This document shows, piece by piece, positions 11,068 to 23,430 of a stretch of 64,000 nucleotides of DNA. Under the pieces are notes generated by a model, which worked only from the letters and a program-made list of their open reading frames with translations, searched no databases and was not told where the DNA came from. The position numbers and the translations under genes are program-made. Origin of the DNA: Paulownia fortunei (lineage: Eukaryota > Streptophyta > Magnoliopsida > Lamiales > Paulowniaceae); contig CM033109.1 in NCBI GenBank assembly GCA_019321725.1, forward strand, positions 10,323,993-10,387,992. Reading direction: 5' to 3'. Every line of letters starts with the position of its first letter. Positions within the stretch are counted from its first letter, which is position 1.

Positions 11068-12360
11068 TGATAAGTGTAAATTATACCCATTAATTGATCA
11101 CTATTTGCTTAACTTTTTAATTAATTTTTGTGATTTTTATAATTTTTATTATTATTTTTAGCATTTATTTTGCAGATTTGAAGATAAAGAAAGAATGTCA
11201 CTTGGATGAACGAAAATCTACATTCATCTTACATTTAAAAAAAAAAATTCGACCGGTGCATACTAGCTACAGCACCTAGGCACTGGAAAAGCAGTGCCTA
11301 GCATTGCAGTTACTGGAAAATGGACTCTTTCCAATGAAGGCAGTACTTAGGCACTGCCAGACGGGTCTGTGAGGGTAAAATGGTATTTTACCCTCTTTAG
11401 GGCATCCCAATCAGATTTTTAAGATCCCAATAGCCTCCAAATGAAGAGAGGAGAGAATCAGAGACAAAAAAAGGAGAGAAGATTTTGGAAAAGACAAGAA
11501 TAAGACAAAAATAAAGAATTTTGGGGAAGAAGAGAGAATTCTTCCAAGCTTGAGAAAAGACGTCCACAAGGAAAGAAAAACTCATCCTCTTTGAAGTTTG
11601 ATTTTTATTTTCATCTTTTCATTTGAGTATGTGTATGAATATTATTAAGATATCTCTCATTTTCACCATGAACTAATTTCCTTTTCTAGGGCTGTGATGT
11701 AATCTAATAGAACGTGTTGAATATTTTTATCAATTCAATTTTTGATTTATTTATCGAGTTGAGTTTTCTACATTGTTCTTAATACTTTCAATTATTTGGC
11801 TAGTAATTAAAAGATTTGCTAATCATATTGACATGGGAGGTGATACATGTGTCTAGTTCTATGTGTAGAGAACCATAAATTACATGTGAAATAGGAATAT
11901 ACTTATATAGTTTGTGTAGTCTTGTTGGAAATCCATAAAATTAAATAAATTATTGATTGTTGCAATTCACATAGGAATATAGTGGGTTAGTAATTGATGG
12001 TATTTTCATTAGACCTTAGGAGAGGCTAGTAGATAATTTAGGGATTCTCGACTATCACTTTAGAAATAAGTTGAAATTGATGAAATAAATTATTCAACTT
12101 AATCTAATTATGATGAAATCATAATCCTAGGTTTTTATAATCATTGATATTTATTTTTATTTGATTTTTGCGCATCATTTTTAAGAGTAATTTAAATTCA
12201 TTTGCATTAATTATCACTCGCTTTCATTTGTTCAAATAAAATTGAATTAACAATATTTTGGTATTTAGTAACTCAATAGTCTTCATGGGAACGATAATCT
12301 ACTCATCATTGTATTACTTATAACGATAACGTGCACTTGCGTTCACAAATTTTTACAATA
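11068..12360 (+). mobile_element. 3' LTR of the Athila element
   Basis: Starts TGATAAGTGT immediately after the polypurine tract and ends near TTTACAATA at 12360 (1293 bases; the terminal CA appears mutated to TA when compared with CAACA of the copy ending at 62384). Homologous throughout to the nested solo LTR at 7800-9047 (inverted) and the 5' LTR at 60784-62384. Contains several CCTAGG-centred inverted motifs at about 11270-11360. No matching target duplication can be tested because the left end of this element is lost. Confidence 0.88.
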
Positions 12361-13604
12361 TTCTTAAAAATAAAAGGAAGTGTGGAAATTAAGTACCTCG
12401 TTTTATTCATTAATATAAGTAAATGTAAGAAAAATTCTAAATTAAACATAAAATTTGTGCAAGTGGTAGATATTCCATGGTCAAGGAAGCTTCCGTCTCT
12501 CTATCTCTTCAAACTTATATGCTTCTCCAGCTAAAACTTGGGATATCTTATAAGGTCGTTCTCAATTAGCTTTTAGCTCCCACTAACCTTCAGCGTATCT
12601 ACTTAGTGCAGAACTAGCTATCCCACTTGGAACTACCTTTTTCTTAATCTCTAATTATGTCTTGCTCTGAGTCGACTCTTATATGTATCCATCCTCACAT
12701 AAGCTCAGTCTCGACACCCATCAATTAAATCTAGTGCTTCTCTTATCAACTTTTTATTTTGTACTATATCAAAAAATTCCAAATTTGATGTGTCTCCATC
12801 CCGATATCAATTGGAATCACTGCTTCAACCATACACATAGACTGACCGGTGATTCTGCAATTACACTTCGTGGACTATTTTGATAAGCCTACGAAATGGA
12901 ACCCTACTCATCAACTTATCATTCGCCAGATTTATATAATCTAGGTTTAATATCTTACACTATTATTTAATTGGCAACCTCAACTTACTTATTAGCTTTT
13001 GGATGAGCAACTGAGGTAAATCGCTGCTTAATCTTCATTTCTTGGACCAAAGCTCAGATTTTAGAACTATTGAAGTAGGTATCATTGTTGGAGACTAAGT
13101 TTCTAGAAACTCTAAACCTGTAACACATATTCTTCCAAGAAATTTGAACACCTTTGTTTTAGTTATCTTTGCCAATGGCTCAACCTCCATGTACTTGCTA
13201 AAACAATCTAGAACAACTAGTCAGAATTTTTTTGCCTAGAAGCCACGAGAAATGGCCCCACTATGTCTTCTCCACTACAAGAAAGGACATTGAGAGCTCA
13301 TGACTGTTAGTTGTTCTATCAGTTGATATATCAATTGGGCATGTTTCTTACACTTCTTACATATCCGAACTAACTACTCAGCATCATGTTGAATTGTGGG
13401 TTAAAGATATCTAGCACTTAAAATTTTATTGATTAAAGCTCTACAACATCGTTCGAGGATTTCTCTAATAGCTCATTTCTCTATTGACTAACATCTTAAG
13501 TATAGGGTACTAAATGCTTTTTTATAAAGTAGGTCCATAATAAGACAAAATCATACAGTTCGACTCAAAAGCCAAATTATTTTTTAATTATTCTGGGACA
13601 GAAG
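12361..13604 (-). pseudogene. Tat/Retand-type gypsy integrase relic
   Basis: Pieced from several reverse-strand frames, reading right to left: EILERCCRALINKILSARYL (around the HHCC region), QHDAE...CKKCKKHAQL, VLDCFSKYMEVEPLAKITK with the first Asp of the integrase core, ALVQEMKIKQRFTSVAHPKAN (second part of the core), AEAVIP-like MVEAVIPIDIGMETHQIWN, AYVRMDTYKSRLRARHN and finally PWNIYHLHKFYV with a stop at 12442. This order and these blocks match Tat-lineage integrases of the non-chromovirus gypsy group. Many stops and frameshifts; no LTR seen. Left end abuts the Athila LTR, right end abuts the copia LTR at about 13605, so both neighbours probably inserted into or truncated it. Confidence 0.85.
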
Positions 13605-15666
13605 CATTGCATTCGCGTGATTTTGAGAAACGTATACACTATACATTACATCACATGTAATAAAACTAATCCATGAACCTTTTTGTAATTATTCAGTTGT
13701 GCATTTTCTGATATTTAAAGTAGAAAGGTTTTAGAAACCTTTACCTTGATTTGCACTCTGGCTGATGTATGGATTGAAATGATTCAAATCATTATCTGAA
13801 TACGAATGAATCTCCAAGTTCTTGAATTCAAACCCCTTTGATTTAAAATTGATTCGCTTCTAGGATCCCAAATGTTATTTCTCTAATGATATCCATACAT
13901 TGGATGCCTACTCTCAAAGTGAATCCTGTACTAGTAGTTTCTGATTCGATAATTCATTTCTAAAATAATTTTATTTGGAACAAGAACACACTAAGAATTA
14001 GTGTTTTTGGTATTTAATTTAATTCTTAATTTAATAATTGAATCAAGAACTAAACTAGGTAAAAGGTTGGCAAACGTTTTGGAAATTGAAAGGTAAAGAA
14101 GGGATGAATTTTTGGAGATGAAGAAAACTATTTTTCTTCACGAGAAATGGGCTATTTTTTTACCTTTTTCCAGCAAAAATCTGCAGTAAAAGTCTCCAAA
14201 AAATTTCCAAGAAGATTTCCAACAAAGGCTACCACAAGTCCTTTCCATATTACATAAGGACTTTTCTTTTTCTTTATTACCTCTTTGAAATTGAATTTTC
14301 AATCCAATTTTCTAATGGGCTTTCTAGAAGCCCATACCTAATGGGCTTTCTAGAAGCCCATACCTAATGGGCCTAGGCCTAATTAATCAATTAGCCCCTA
14401 TTTTAATTGGTCCAATCAATTAAATTAATTAATCTAATTAATTAGGCCCACCTTAATTAATTAATATAATTAATTAATTAAATATTCCAATTAGGTCTAA
14501 TCAATTAATATAGTTATTAATTGAATTAATTCAACACTTGAATTAATTTAAGCCCCAATAATTAATCACATTAATTAATTTAATCCAATACTTGGATTAA
14601 TTTCTAGGCTAGAAATGGACTTGTCCAAGTTTTGTATGTGACCCATTAGGTTCACTCTAGCCTAGTTGTGGACTCACAACTCTTGTGACTTAGTTGAATA
14701 ATTAATTGTTACAATTATTTAATCCACTTAATTAATTCTCTTGGAATTAATCTTTTTGGAATTAACCCATTAATTCTAAAAACTCACAAGTCATGGAAAA
14801 TACCTAGCAATGCATCATGACTCCTAGTCTCAGGTGAATGTGCGGACATATTCCAATTATAAATACCATACAAGTACGATCATTCAGTCATCTAATCTCC
14901 TGATTGAGCCTATTGTATGGATGATTTGTCAAAATCCCATTAGCTCACTATGTTTCCATTCCTGATAGCCTGACTTGATGATGAATAATTAGAAAACCCC
15001 ACGTCTAATTTTCATCCAACCTTGGCCAAGGAACATATAGAAGATTCACTTATTCATCTAGATAGGTGATGGATCCTTTGTTGGCCACTAATTAATTTTC
15101 ATACATAAAGATATTACACCCAATATAAACCCTTTGTGATTGTCATGCAATCATAAAATATATCAAAGTGGAATATGTTATGCACAAGGTTATCATAGTA
15201 CCTTAAGTCCAAGAACTAATTTTTACACTATCGTAATAAGGAAATTCCTATTCAATAATAGAATATTTCCAATTGAAAATTTTCAGATGGGGTAGTTTAG
15301 TGCACTTATTTCCTAACAAGCACTCTCATATATGTACTAGTATCTCCACACCAATACTTATGGAATGAGGCATCCTCCTTTTGAGCCTACATCGTATATG
15401 CGAGTCTCAATGGGATCAATGATGTCTTATCTCATTGATCCTTGATTTTGAACATTTTAAAATCACAGCATTAGAGGCATATTTCATGATCACCATCATA
15501 TGTACGATCACGCTCCTTAGCTATGTGTGATATAAGGACTTCATCTAATTCTTATATTGAATTTAAGATAAAGATTGTCATTTAAATGATATTAATATGA
15601 ATAAAAATGATTCAAAAACATGTAAGAATGGCCAAATCATTTGGCTTGTTGGAGACTACTCTAAAA
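13605..15666 (-). repeat. 3' LTR of the minus-strand copia element
   Basis: Right boundary is set by the purine tract GGCAAATGGGAGA (minus sense, about 15680-15668) that precedes copia 3' LTRs; the left boundary by homology with the 5' LTR end at 20536 (GCATTCG here against GCGTTCG there). About 2.06 kb. Contains strings of TTAATTAA-rich repeats (14390-14600) and a doubled 23-base unit, CTAATGGGCTTTCTAGAAGC followed by CCA, at about 14315-14365. No coding content. Confidence 0.8.
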
Positions 15667-15699
15667 ATCTCCCATTTGCCTTATAGATAATTGTCCTCG

Positions 15700-16110
15700 T
15701 AATAAGGCCCATCTTCCCAATATGAAATACTTATTTAAAGGGTTATATCAGTGAGTTTGTTATATTTCTACCGAGATAAATCTTTCCACGCTGACGTTGT
15801 CTCTACCAACGAATTTCAAAATCACAGTATCACTAATCTATTTCTGCTTAGATCATTTGATGAGATCTTGACTTTTTTGCTTGTGCAATAGCCCTCATTA
15901 TTATCACAGTACCCGGTACTCAATCAACAATGGTTGGAACTATATCAAATATTTGGATTGAGTTCCCTATCCAAACAATCCATTTTTGCAGCATCACATG
16001 CCCCGATGAATTCAATCACGGTGGTGGAATTCACAATTGTTACAAGTTTGGAACTCTTTCCAACTAACCGTCCCACCATTTAGGATGAACACGAATCTAG
16101 ACATAGACTT
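15700..16110 (-). pseudogene. Copia RNase H remnant
   Basis: Reverse-strand blocks TIVNSTTVIEFIGACDAAK (normally SSTxEAEYIAAxEAAKE) and GYCDNNEG (normally LYCDNNGA) identify the end of copia RNase H, followed by a scrambled version of the NIADPLTKPL segment just before the 3' LTR. Frameshifts and stops throughout. Confidence 0.8.
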
Positions 16111-16379
16111 TAAGTTATCTACTTTAGACTAAAAACTAGATAAAGCATCATAGTTTCAATTCTCCATAATAGAACTCCAAGAAGAAATCCTTAGTACTTC
16201 ATAAGGACTAAAAATTGTATTTATGACTTTCCATGATTTTCGTATCGAATTGACTAATATATGCTCGTGACACTCACAACATTTCTAATATCAAATCTTG
16301 TACATAGATTTGCATATTTTGTGTTTCCTATAAAGAATGCATAACATATGTGAGTCATTCTCTTTCTTTTAAAAGTTCT

Positions 16380-17230
16380 TGGGGATGGGAACTTTAAAAG
16401 AAGAAATCACATGACTAAAAAACAAGAATATTTCCTGGGATTCTTCCTTGCTAAACCTTTTAGCATCTAATCTATGTACTTTAATTTAGAATAATCCAAA
16501 CATCCTTTCTATTCTATCTCTATATATCTCAATCACCAATCCCTAGGATAATTCTCCTAAATCCCTCTTGGCGAATTTTGTAGATGACAAGTCTTAATTG
16601 ACTGCAATATTCCTACATCATCCCTATGAGTAGAATTTCATCAACATAAGATACAATAATCATCACCATACTCTTACTAACCTCTTGTACACATATGGCT
16701 CATTCGCATTCCTAAAGAAATCAAACCATTTGATTGTGTGGCAAATAAAATATTCCATAATTTGGGAAATTTATTTTGAATCCTTAACGGATCTTTGAAG
16801 TTAGCAAATCTTTTTCTTGCTTCTGTTTGATATGAAGTCCTCATATCACTATTGAGAAAAGAAGTTTTTACATTCTTTTGTCATATCTAGTAGTCGTAAT
16901 ACATAGATATATCCAGCTTAATCTGAATAGACTTTAGCATTACATTTGGTAAAAGATATCCTCAATAGTCAACACCTTGACTTTAACCACAACACTTTGC
17001 TACCAATTGTGTCTTTATAGGTCATCACCTCCCTATGTTCTTCAATTTATATTTGAGACACATTTATAGACAATGAGAACCATTCCCACTAATGGGCCCA
17101 CCAAGGTCAAACCTTGTTGGAGTACATTGAGTCCATTTCAGATTGGATGACATTTTTTCATCTTTCCAAATTAATGTCAAACATCTTTACTCCTTAGTTA
17201 GATCAATATTTAAAAAAAAAGTGATTCTCT
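16380..17230 (-). pseudogene. Copia reverse transcriptase remnant
   Basis: Reverse-strand landmarks include NANEPYVYKRL, YVDEILLIGMM (catalytic YVDDILLIGND box; the second Asp is Glu here) near 16640-16670, and AKRDLGELS...GLVIEIYRDRIERMFGL near 16500-16560, in the order expected for copia RT. Fingers-domain sequence further right (to about 17230) is recognisable only in patches. Multiple stops and frame changes make it inactive. Confidence 0.8.
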
Positions 17231-17429
17231 TTATTACTCTCTAGCAAGAGGTTTTTATCGTATAAGTAGCCTCGAGATCATTTTAGATCTCAGTGGAGGT
17301 TGTGTACTAGAATTTTTAGTAATTTGTTCATGCATGATTGCTACTTGTAGGATAAACTTTAGTCGTTGAACTCCTTCAAGCTCTATGATCTGGCAATTTT
17401 TATCTAATAGAATTTTTTTTTCTCAAGAA

Positions 17430-17966
17430 GGTGATATCCCTATAAAACAAACTCCTTTATTCTTAGAAATCATATAAATGATATCTTTTATATTCTTTTG
17501 GATTCCCCACAAAGTTTCATAAGATGTATTAACATCCATCTTATCTTATACTAACCACTTTAAAGAAACAGACCCATTTATACCCTCAGGTATGTATGTG
17601 AGGGGTTTTTTGCCGCATCATATCTCATATGATGTTTTGGACACCAACTTAAATAATATTCTTACTTGATAAGAATATTGTCGATTCTAGGGTGAATTCC
17701 TAGAATGAAGGAGGAAATAGATGAAACTCAACTTGGATTCACTTAAAGTGAGAATCTAATTCTCATAATCAAGAACTTACCATCTTAGTATTATCTTCCT
17801 CGATCACATCAATGGATTTAATACTTTGGTTGGTTAAATTCTCTACTTCATGTCTAAATTCTTTGAACATTTCAAATGATCTTAGAATAATGAAGTAACA
17901 ATAATTCACTTTTTCACAAACACTTAGTGAACTGCTTACACCTCTTGGGATCATATTCAAAGGCAT
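17430..17966 (-). pseudogene. Copia integrase remnant
   Basis: A short open frame at 17769-17966 reads FEMFKEFRHEVENLTNQSIKS, the part of copia integrase leading to the second catalytic Asp block (SDRGGEY), which is altered to DVIEEDN here. Downstream in minus sense (17430-17620) a degraded copy of the WGYPK...GYYFYDPxE...RHATFLEKE block of the integrase C-terminus is visible as ETLWGIQKNIKDIIYMI and DITFLRKKNSI. Catalytic residues cannot all be located. Non-functional. Confidence 0.75.
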
Positions 17967-18299
17967 GTTCTATTTCATTTATCCCACAAATGGTGATTTA
18001 TTCATGTGTTTCTTGAGATACAATTTACAAGTTGGCACTTCATGCAAGTCCAAAAGTCAAGCAAATGTACCATATTTTGAACTTTTTCTTTAGAGATATG
18101 ACCTAATCTAACTTACAAAAGTATATATTATTTTGATTATATACTTCTTTTATTACTCTATTGATTATGTAGCATGGAATATTGGGATTGCATAGTTCAT
18201 TTGTTAATGTAGCAAAGATAAATAACTAATATTATCCTAATTCCATCGAAAGTTAAGTAGATCATTTCTATAGCCAATAAAGCAACGCTTACTTTATTC

Positions 18300-18640
18300 T
18301 CAAGCTTAAGGATCGTTCTTTGTCTTAGTCTTTATTTTCTTGTCATCCACTATAACCCTTCAGAAAGATGGGATCATATCTAATACCAAAGAAAATTTTA
18401 TCAACCTTAATGGTTGATATCGATGAAGTGTAAACTTGAATGAGAACCTCTTCTAATTCAACTAAGCAAGTCAATACTTGTGTTTTCTCTTTCTATGCCC
18501 TAAATATCCACAATGGTGACAAACATCTATATTGAGCCAATAAGTTTGTTTGTTTGTCTAAATTATCCTATGTGGAAGTATTAGTGATAACCATTATCCT
18601 ATACAAGGCAGAAATTTAAGCATTCATTCAATTAATATCC
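18300..18640 (-). pseudogene. Copia gag zinc knuckle and flanks
   Basis: Minus-strand translation from 18521 downward reads CHHCGYLGHRKRKH, a CX2CX4HX4C zinc knuckle in which the last Cys is His. It is followed by text resembling the linker to the protease (KVDKIFFG...). The rest of gag, 18640-19900, is too degraded for me to trace; the protease Asp-Ser/Thr-Gly triad was not found. Confidence 0.6.
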
Positions 18641-19917
18641 ATTTATGATATGGTCTTCAATTATAAAGTCTCCCACTATTTTATTCAAATCCCATCATCC
18701 TATAGATGGAAATTTGGGAAATTCAATTTTCTACTGGGCTTCAGGTCCAACTATCTTTTCCATATACTCCAATTTTATGAGCCTATACCATAAAGCTAAA
18801 AGATAGCTAACAACATTAGCAATTGCATTCCCATGCAACCCTCAAACTATTTTGCCTCACCTCTTCCCATACACCATAATTTTATGAGCCCATATGGTAC
18901 TAAGTGTCAGACATTATCTATCAAACATCCATGTAGATAAATAATCTAAACATCCTATGGCTCATGGACAATGATAAAGACAAGTCCACCCCATGGACAT
19001 CTCAATGCTTAGTAGTGGTAATAGCTTGCCAACACTTAGCACATCCCATGACTCATGGCCAATGGACTAAGTGTGGTAGTATATCGGCATGCCACTAGTT
19101 TTGATGGAAGATATGAATGATTGGGTCCCACCTAATATTGCCCATTTACGCTTGATATCAAACCAATAAAGGTTCTCACTTGAAATATTTTTAAGTGAGG
19201 GTCATACTAGATTTATTATACAAGATCTTATCATTTTCTTTTCTTGTTTATTTAATGTTCACTATCCTAGTGATAACAAACACACATCATGATGAATCAT
19301 TAAATAAACACAACATGCATCACATACATACTAAAATAAATGGATGATCATGAGTCTTTAATCCTATATGATCCATCGAGCTAAAGTGGATTAAGGTCAA
19401 TCTAAGGGGTGATAATTAAAATATAAATAAGCTTATCTATTACATAAATATATCCCATACATTCATGGGCTTTGATTCCTTATTTTTCCTCTATTTTTTT
19501 CCATTTTCTTATAATGCCCGCCAAATTATAACAAGATACACCTCACCACCTAATTATACTCTCATTACATTTGCTAAAACTACAAAAAACCTTGGACAAT
19601 TCCAAGGGGAGGTAGATAGAAGTACATAAAAAATAAAACAGAGAAATGCGAGACTCGCAAACTTCATTTTAATTAAAACCCAAAAATAACTAGTTATCCA
19701 CAAAATTAAATCAATCACATTGGCCTAAGCTCCATGACCATCTAACAATCATGCTTAATATAAATCATCACATGATAATGAAAGCATATAAATTTACCAA
19801 TTATGTTATGTGCAATTTCTTTCAAATTTGGGATTTTTATGGAAAATAAAATTAAAAATTAAAATTAACATTTTATTTTAAAATTAAAAATCATAAACTT
19901 TATGTAATAATTACGTA

Positions 19918-20098
19918 ATGAGACGGATGTAGGGTGGCTGAGCAACCCACTCGTTGTTTGCTTGGGCACCGATCTGTTAGGTGCCAATGCCTGCACGACG
20001 GGTGCCGAGCGCCCGCACATCGGGTGGTAGGCAGCCCACACATCGAGTGCCGATAGGAGACCCGGTGCCTGCACGTTAGGTGGCCAAAAGCCCACCTG
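19918..20098 (-). repeat. GC-rich imperfect tandem block in the copia leader
   Basis: An abrupt GC-rich island inside very AT-rich sequence, between the primer-binding site and gag of the minus-strand copia element. It is built from related units around GGGTGCCGAGCGCCCGCAC, GGGTGGTAGGCAGCCCACAC and GAGTGCCGATAGGAGACCCG, spaced about 22-45 bases. An open frame of 76 codons on the minus strand is a by-product. It may be a structured 5' untranslated leader; no function is shown by the sequence. Confidence 0.6.
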
Positions 20099-20521
20099 AC
20101 ATCACACGAATATTAAGATTCTTTTTTGTTGTTGTGAAGAATATCAAGATTTTCACAAAATCTTGATTTCTTAGTTTTTTTATCTTCTCAGAATTCTTGA
20201 TTTCTTGATCTAATCAAGAAATATTAAAAATTTGATCAAAAAACTAATTTTCTTGATCAATAAATCAACCTTTTTGATTTTTTATTTCTTGCCACGTTTC
20301 AAAAAATTCAAGATTTCACAAATTTTAAAATTCTTGAATCAAGAAATCCAATTTCTTAATTCGTCTCATTTCTTAAAATGTTTTAATATTTAAAATAATT
20401 AATAATATTAATTTTAAACAAAGAAATTAATTGATTCAAAATCAATCACACATATCAATATTTAATTTATCACATATATTAGATAAACATAATTGAAAAG
20501 TATCATAAACACACGAATCTT

Positions 20522-20535
20522 GCCTTTGATACCAC
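20522..20535 (-). other. Primer-binding site (tRNA-iMet type) of the copia element
   Basis: Directly inside the 5' LTR the minus strand reads GTGGTATCAAAGGC, close to TGGTATCAGAGCC, the complement of the 3' end of initiator tRNA-Met used by most plant copia elements. It fixes the LTR boundary at 20536. Confidence 0.8.
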
Positions 20536-21436
20536 TGTTGCGTTCGTACAATTTTTGGAAATATATACGCATCGGAATTTAAAACTTTTCAAAAATATAA
20601 ATAGACATTACATCACATGTAATAAAACTAATTCCAGAACCCTTTCTCAATTACTTAGTTGTGTATTTTTTGATAAAGTAAGAAGGTTTTAGAAACCCTT
20701 ACCTTGATTTGCACTCCGGCTAATGTAGGTATTGAAACGATTCAAATCGTTATCCCAATACAAATGATTCTTCAAGTTCTTCAATTGAAACTCTTTTGAG
20801 TGAAAATTGATTCACTTCTAGGATCCGAAATGTTATTCCTCTAATAGTATCCTCACATTGGATGCCCACTTCCAACCGAATCCTATGCTAATAGTTTATG
20901 ATTCAATAATTCTATCCTAGAATTGAATCAAGAATTAAACTAGCTAAAAGGTTGGAGAACTTTTTGGAGATTGAAAGGTAAAGAAGGGATGAATTTTTAG
21001 AGATGAAGAAAACTATTTTTCTTCAAGGGAGAGGGGCTACTTTTTTTCATTCTTTTCTAGCAAAAAATCTGCAGTAAAATGTTTCCAATAAATGTCCAAG
21101 AAGTTGCCAATAAATGCTACCACAAATCATTTCCATATAGGACTCTTCTTCTTTTTTTATATACAACTCTTTTAGGATGTTCCGTTATCTTATAAGGAAT
21201 TACATTTTTCTGTATTATCTCTTAGGAATTGAATTTCCAATCAAATTTTCTAATGGGCTTCCTACAAGCCCACCCCTAATGGGTTTAGGCCTAATTAATC
21301 AATTAGACCCTAGTTTAATTGATCCAATTAATTAAATTAATTCATCTAATTAATTAGGTCCATCTTAATTAATTGATACAATCAATTAACTAAATGTTCC
21401 AATTGGGCTACCTAATCTAATTAGGTCCAATCAAAA
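20536..21436 (-). repeat. 5' LTR of the minus-strand copia element, truncated
   Basis: Minus-strand LTR ending GCAACA at 20536. Aligns with 13605-14490 of the 3' LTR, then stops at about 21436, where homology is lost in the middle of the AATTAATT-rich section. About 1.1 kb of the U3 end is missing, by deletion or later insertion. Confidence 0.8.
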
Positions 21437-23290
21437 GTAAAGTTTGTGCTCTATATTTATTTAAGTTGCAAACATGAGAATTTATCCAAAGATTTTGAGC
21501 TCTATTTTGCAATAAGAGCTCGCTCCCAAGTAGAAAATTCTAGTTATCCTAATTTCGCTTTTTAGCTAACTTATAGATATATGCACTTGTGTAATTATTG
21601 ATTATATCAAATGCTTCGACAAAAAAAATCACCTAACTTGAGGTTGATTGTATGAAGTCAAGGAATATACAAACTCCTCACTCAAGTTGGCAAACATAAA
21701 TCAACTATGGTGTGTGTTGGTATAATCAAATCATAGCTTGATAAGAGCACTAAAAAAGTTAAACTAGACCACCAAATTGATCCAAAAAGTGATAGAGATA
21801 TGTCACTTTAATAATAAGGTAACTGAACATCAACATACGTAAGTGCTAATAAGAGTGGTTATTTCACTCATAGATTGAGATAAAGTTTCACTGCCTAAAG
21901 CTCTCTTATTCTTTTGTTTGCAAATGTTCCCAATTTTCTTCTTAAGTAGATGTAAGATATTGGTGAAACATAGCATGACATTGGAGATTGAGTAAATATA
22001 CAAATTATGATGCACGTGTTTGTACAATCATACTTTGTTAAAATGACATACAAGAGGAGGCATTACGAGTTGGGAACTGCCACCTCAAGCTCAACAATTA
22101 GTGTGAGCTACTCCTTAGAGATGTTCAAAAAGCTCAAGAATTGATGTGAGCTACTCTTTAGAGATGTTCAAAAGGCACTAGCTATCTAATAAAGTCTAAT
22201 TTAAATTAAAGCACTTGTAAGATATTATTGATTAACTTAATTTGTCCATCTTTTATGCAACAAATTTGTATGATATAGGTCATTTTTCTTTGTGATACGA
22301 TTGACTTAAAATAGTGTTTCTTATTCTTCTTTCTTTGATATCAAAATTTTAATTATATTAAGACATACTAGATTAGAGAAGGCTTTATTTGCTTTCTTGT
22401 TAAGGTCAGACTCTCTCTACAGAGTTTTCTAATAGGAAGCATCTATAAGAAAAGAAAATGAGGCTACTTATCTTCTAGCTAGTTCGCAAAAAAGAATGTT
22501 GATATATAAGGTTGAGGTACTAAGTGGTGCATTATATTTTCTTTAGTTATTCGTAGTAAAATTTAGTAAATTTCCAATCTTAACTAGTTAGAAGCATTAA
22601 ATTATTTAAAGTGATTCTTGATGGATTTTGATAAACTATATGGAGATGAAAATTGAGGTTTCTTCTACTAATAGAAATGAGAATATTTTGTCTATTTAGT
22701 TTGAACATATGTGTTAGAAAAATAGAGTTATGTGTTGAATGATGATTCCAAACACTTTGCAACTAAACAAGCTCGTGAAGGGGGAAGAATCAAACACTTC
22801 ACATTTTAATATTTTTGATTGCGCAAATTAATTTATATTTCACTTGGGAAGATTCAATCTTAATTGCGGCCTATATCACGAAAAATATGCCTCTAAGTGA
22901 ATTCTCCAACCTTCTATTATATGGCAGCAAGCCTAAATTCATATTACCCGTTTGAAGCATTAAAAAGTATGTTCTCACATGGTGATGAACAATATGTTGG
23001 AGAAAAGAAAATTATATCCTGTAATGTAAATTTTCTCTAGGAGGATTTTGTGAGAATATGTGGTGTCAACAAGAATTTCGAACTATACGAGTTGCAAGGT
23101 CCTTTAGGAGGCACCCATTGATGTTAAGTGGGAGTGACCCCAAAGACAATGGGAGTGTCTTATTTGAAAATAACAAATTCCACAAGTAAGGATGGGTGAA
23201 TATGAGTTGTTCCGCATCTTTTATATGAGATTGAGTGGTCATCCTTTATAACTATTTTTGTAGATGTTGATGACTCTACTTAGAATTGTG
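21437..23290. other. No recognisable gene; decayed repeat-like sequence
   Basis: AT-rich sequence without a convincing coding frame. Short open frames at 21830-22027 and 22580-22762 show no family resemblance. Around 22900-23100 a few words resemble a copia integrase/RT linker, which would fit the RT relic that follows, but I cannot trace them securely. Confidence 0.5.
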
Positions 23291-23430
23291 ATTTCACTTG
23301 ATGGCTTAAGTGGATAGCTACTATAAAAGAGAAGATGAGGCTAATGGCTAAGAACAAAGTCTAAGAGCTAGTTGATCATTTCATTTAAGTGCAAAATTAC
23401 TAGAAACATGTGGTTTCTAGATATCAAATG
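23290..23430 (+). pseudogene. Copia RT N-terminal relic
   Basis: The plus strand at about 23306-23380 reads KWIATIKEKMRLMAKNKV-stop-ELVDHF, the first block of copia RT (WIxAMKxEMxSMxKNxVWELVD, with the Trp codon now TAG or TAA-like). No further RT domains follow in frame. An isolated fragment of a copia element in the opposite orientation to its two large neighbours. Confidence 0.65.

Larger units (their letters stand above)
4362..12360 (+). mobile_element. Athila-type Ty3/gypsy retrotransposon, 5' half missing
   Basis: Plus-strand order is RT (4362-5624), RNase H (5625-5945), H2C2 and integrase (5881-7321), post-pol spacer, env-like ORF (9331-10133), second spacer with polypurine tract, and 3' LTR (11068-12360). 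This is the order expected of Athila elements, which carry an extra ORF between pol and the 3' LTR. gag and the 5' LTR are absent; the protease region is present only as an inverted piece at 4019-4361. A solo LTR (7800-9047) of the same LTR family is nested in the spacer. Every coding segment has stops or frameshifts, so the copy is non-autonomous. The right flank is a Tat/Retand relic. Confidence 0.88.
13605..21436 (-). mobile_element. Ty1/copia retrotransposon with long LTRs (minus strand), decayed
   Basis: Minus-strand order from right to left: 5' LTR (21436-20536, truncated), iMet-type primer-binding site, GC-rich leader, gag zinc knuckle, integrase, RT, RNase H, 3' LTR (15666-13605). Integrase precedes RT, which defines Ty1/copia. 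The two LTRs are clearly homologous over their shared 900 bases (both contain ACATTACATCACATGTAATA in plus orientation). The coding region is broken by many stops and frameshifts. The right LTR is cut at about 21436, where unrelated sequence begins, so no target duplication can be checked. It inserted next to or into the Tat/Retand relic. Confidence 0.88.
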
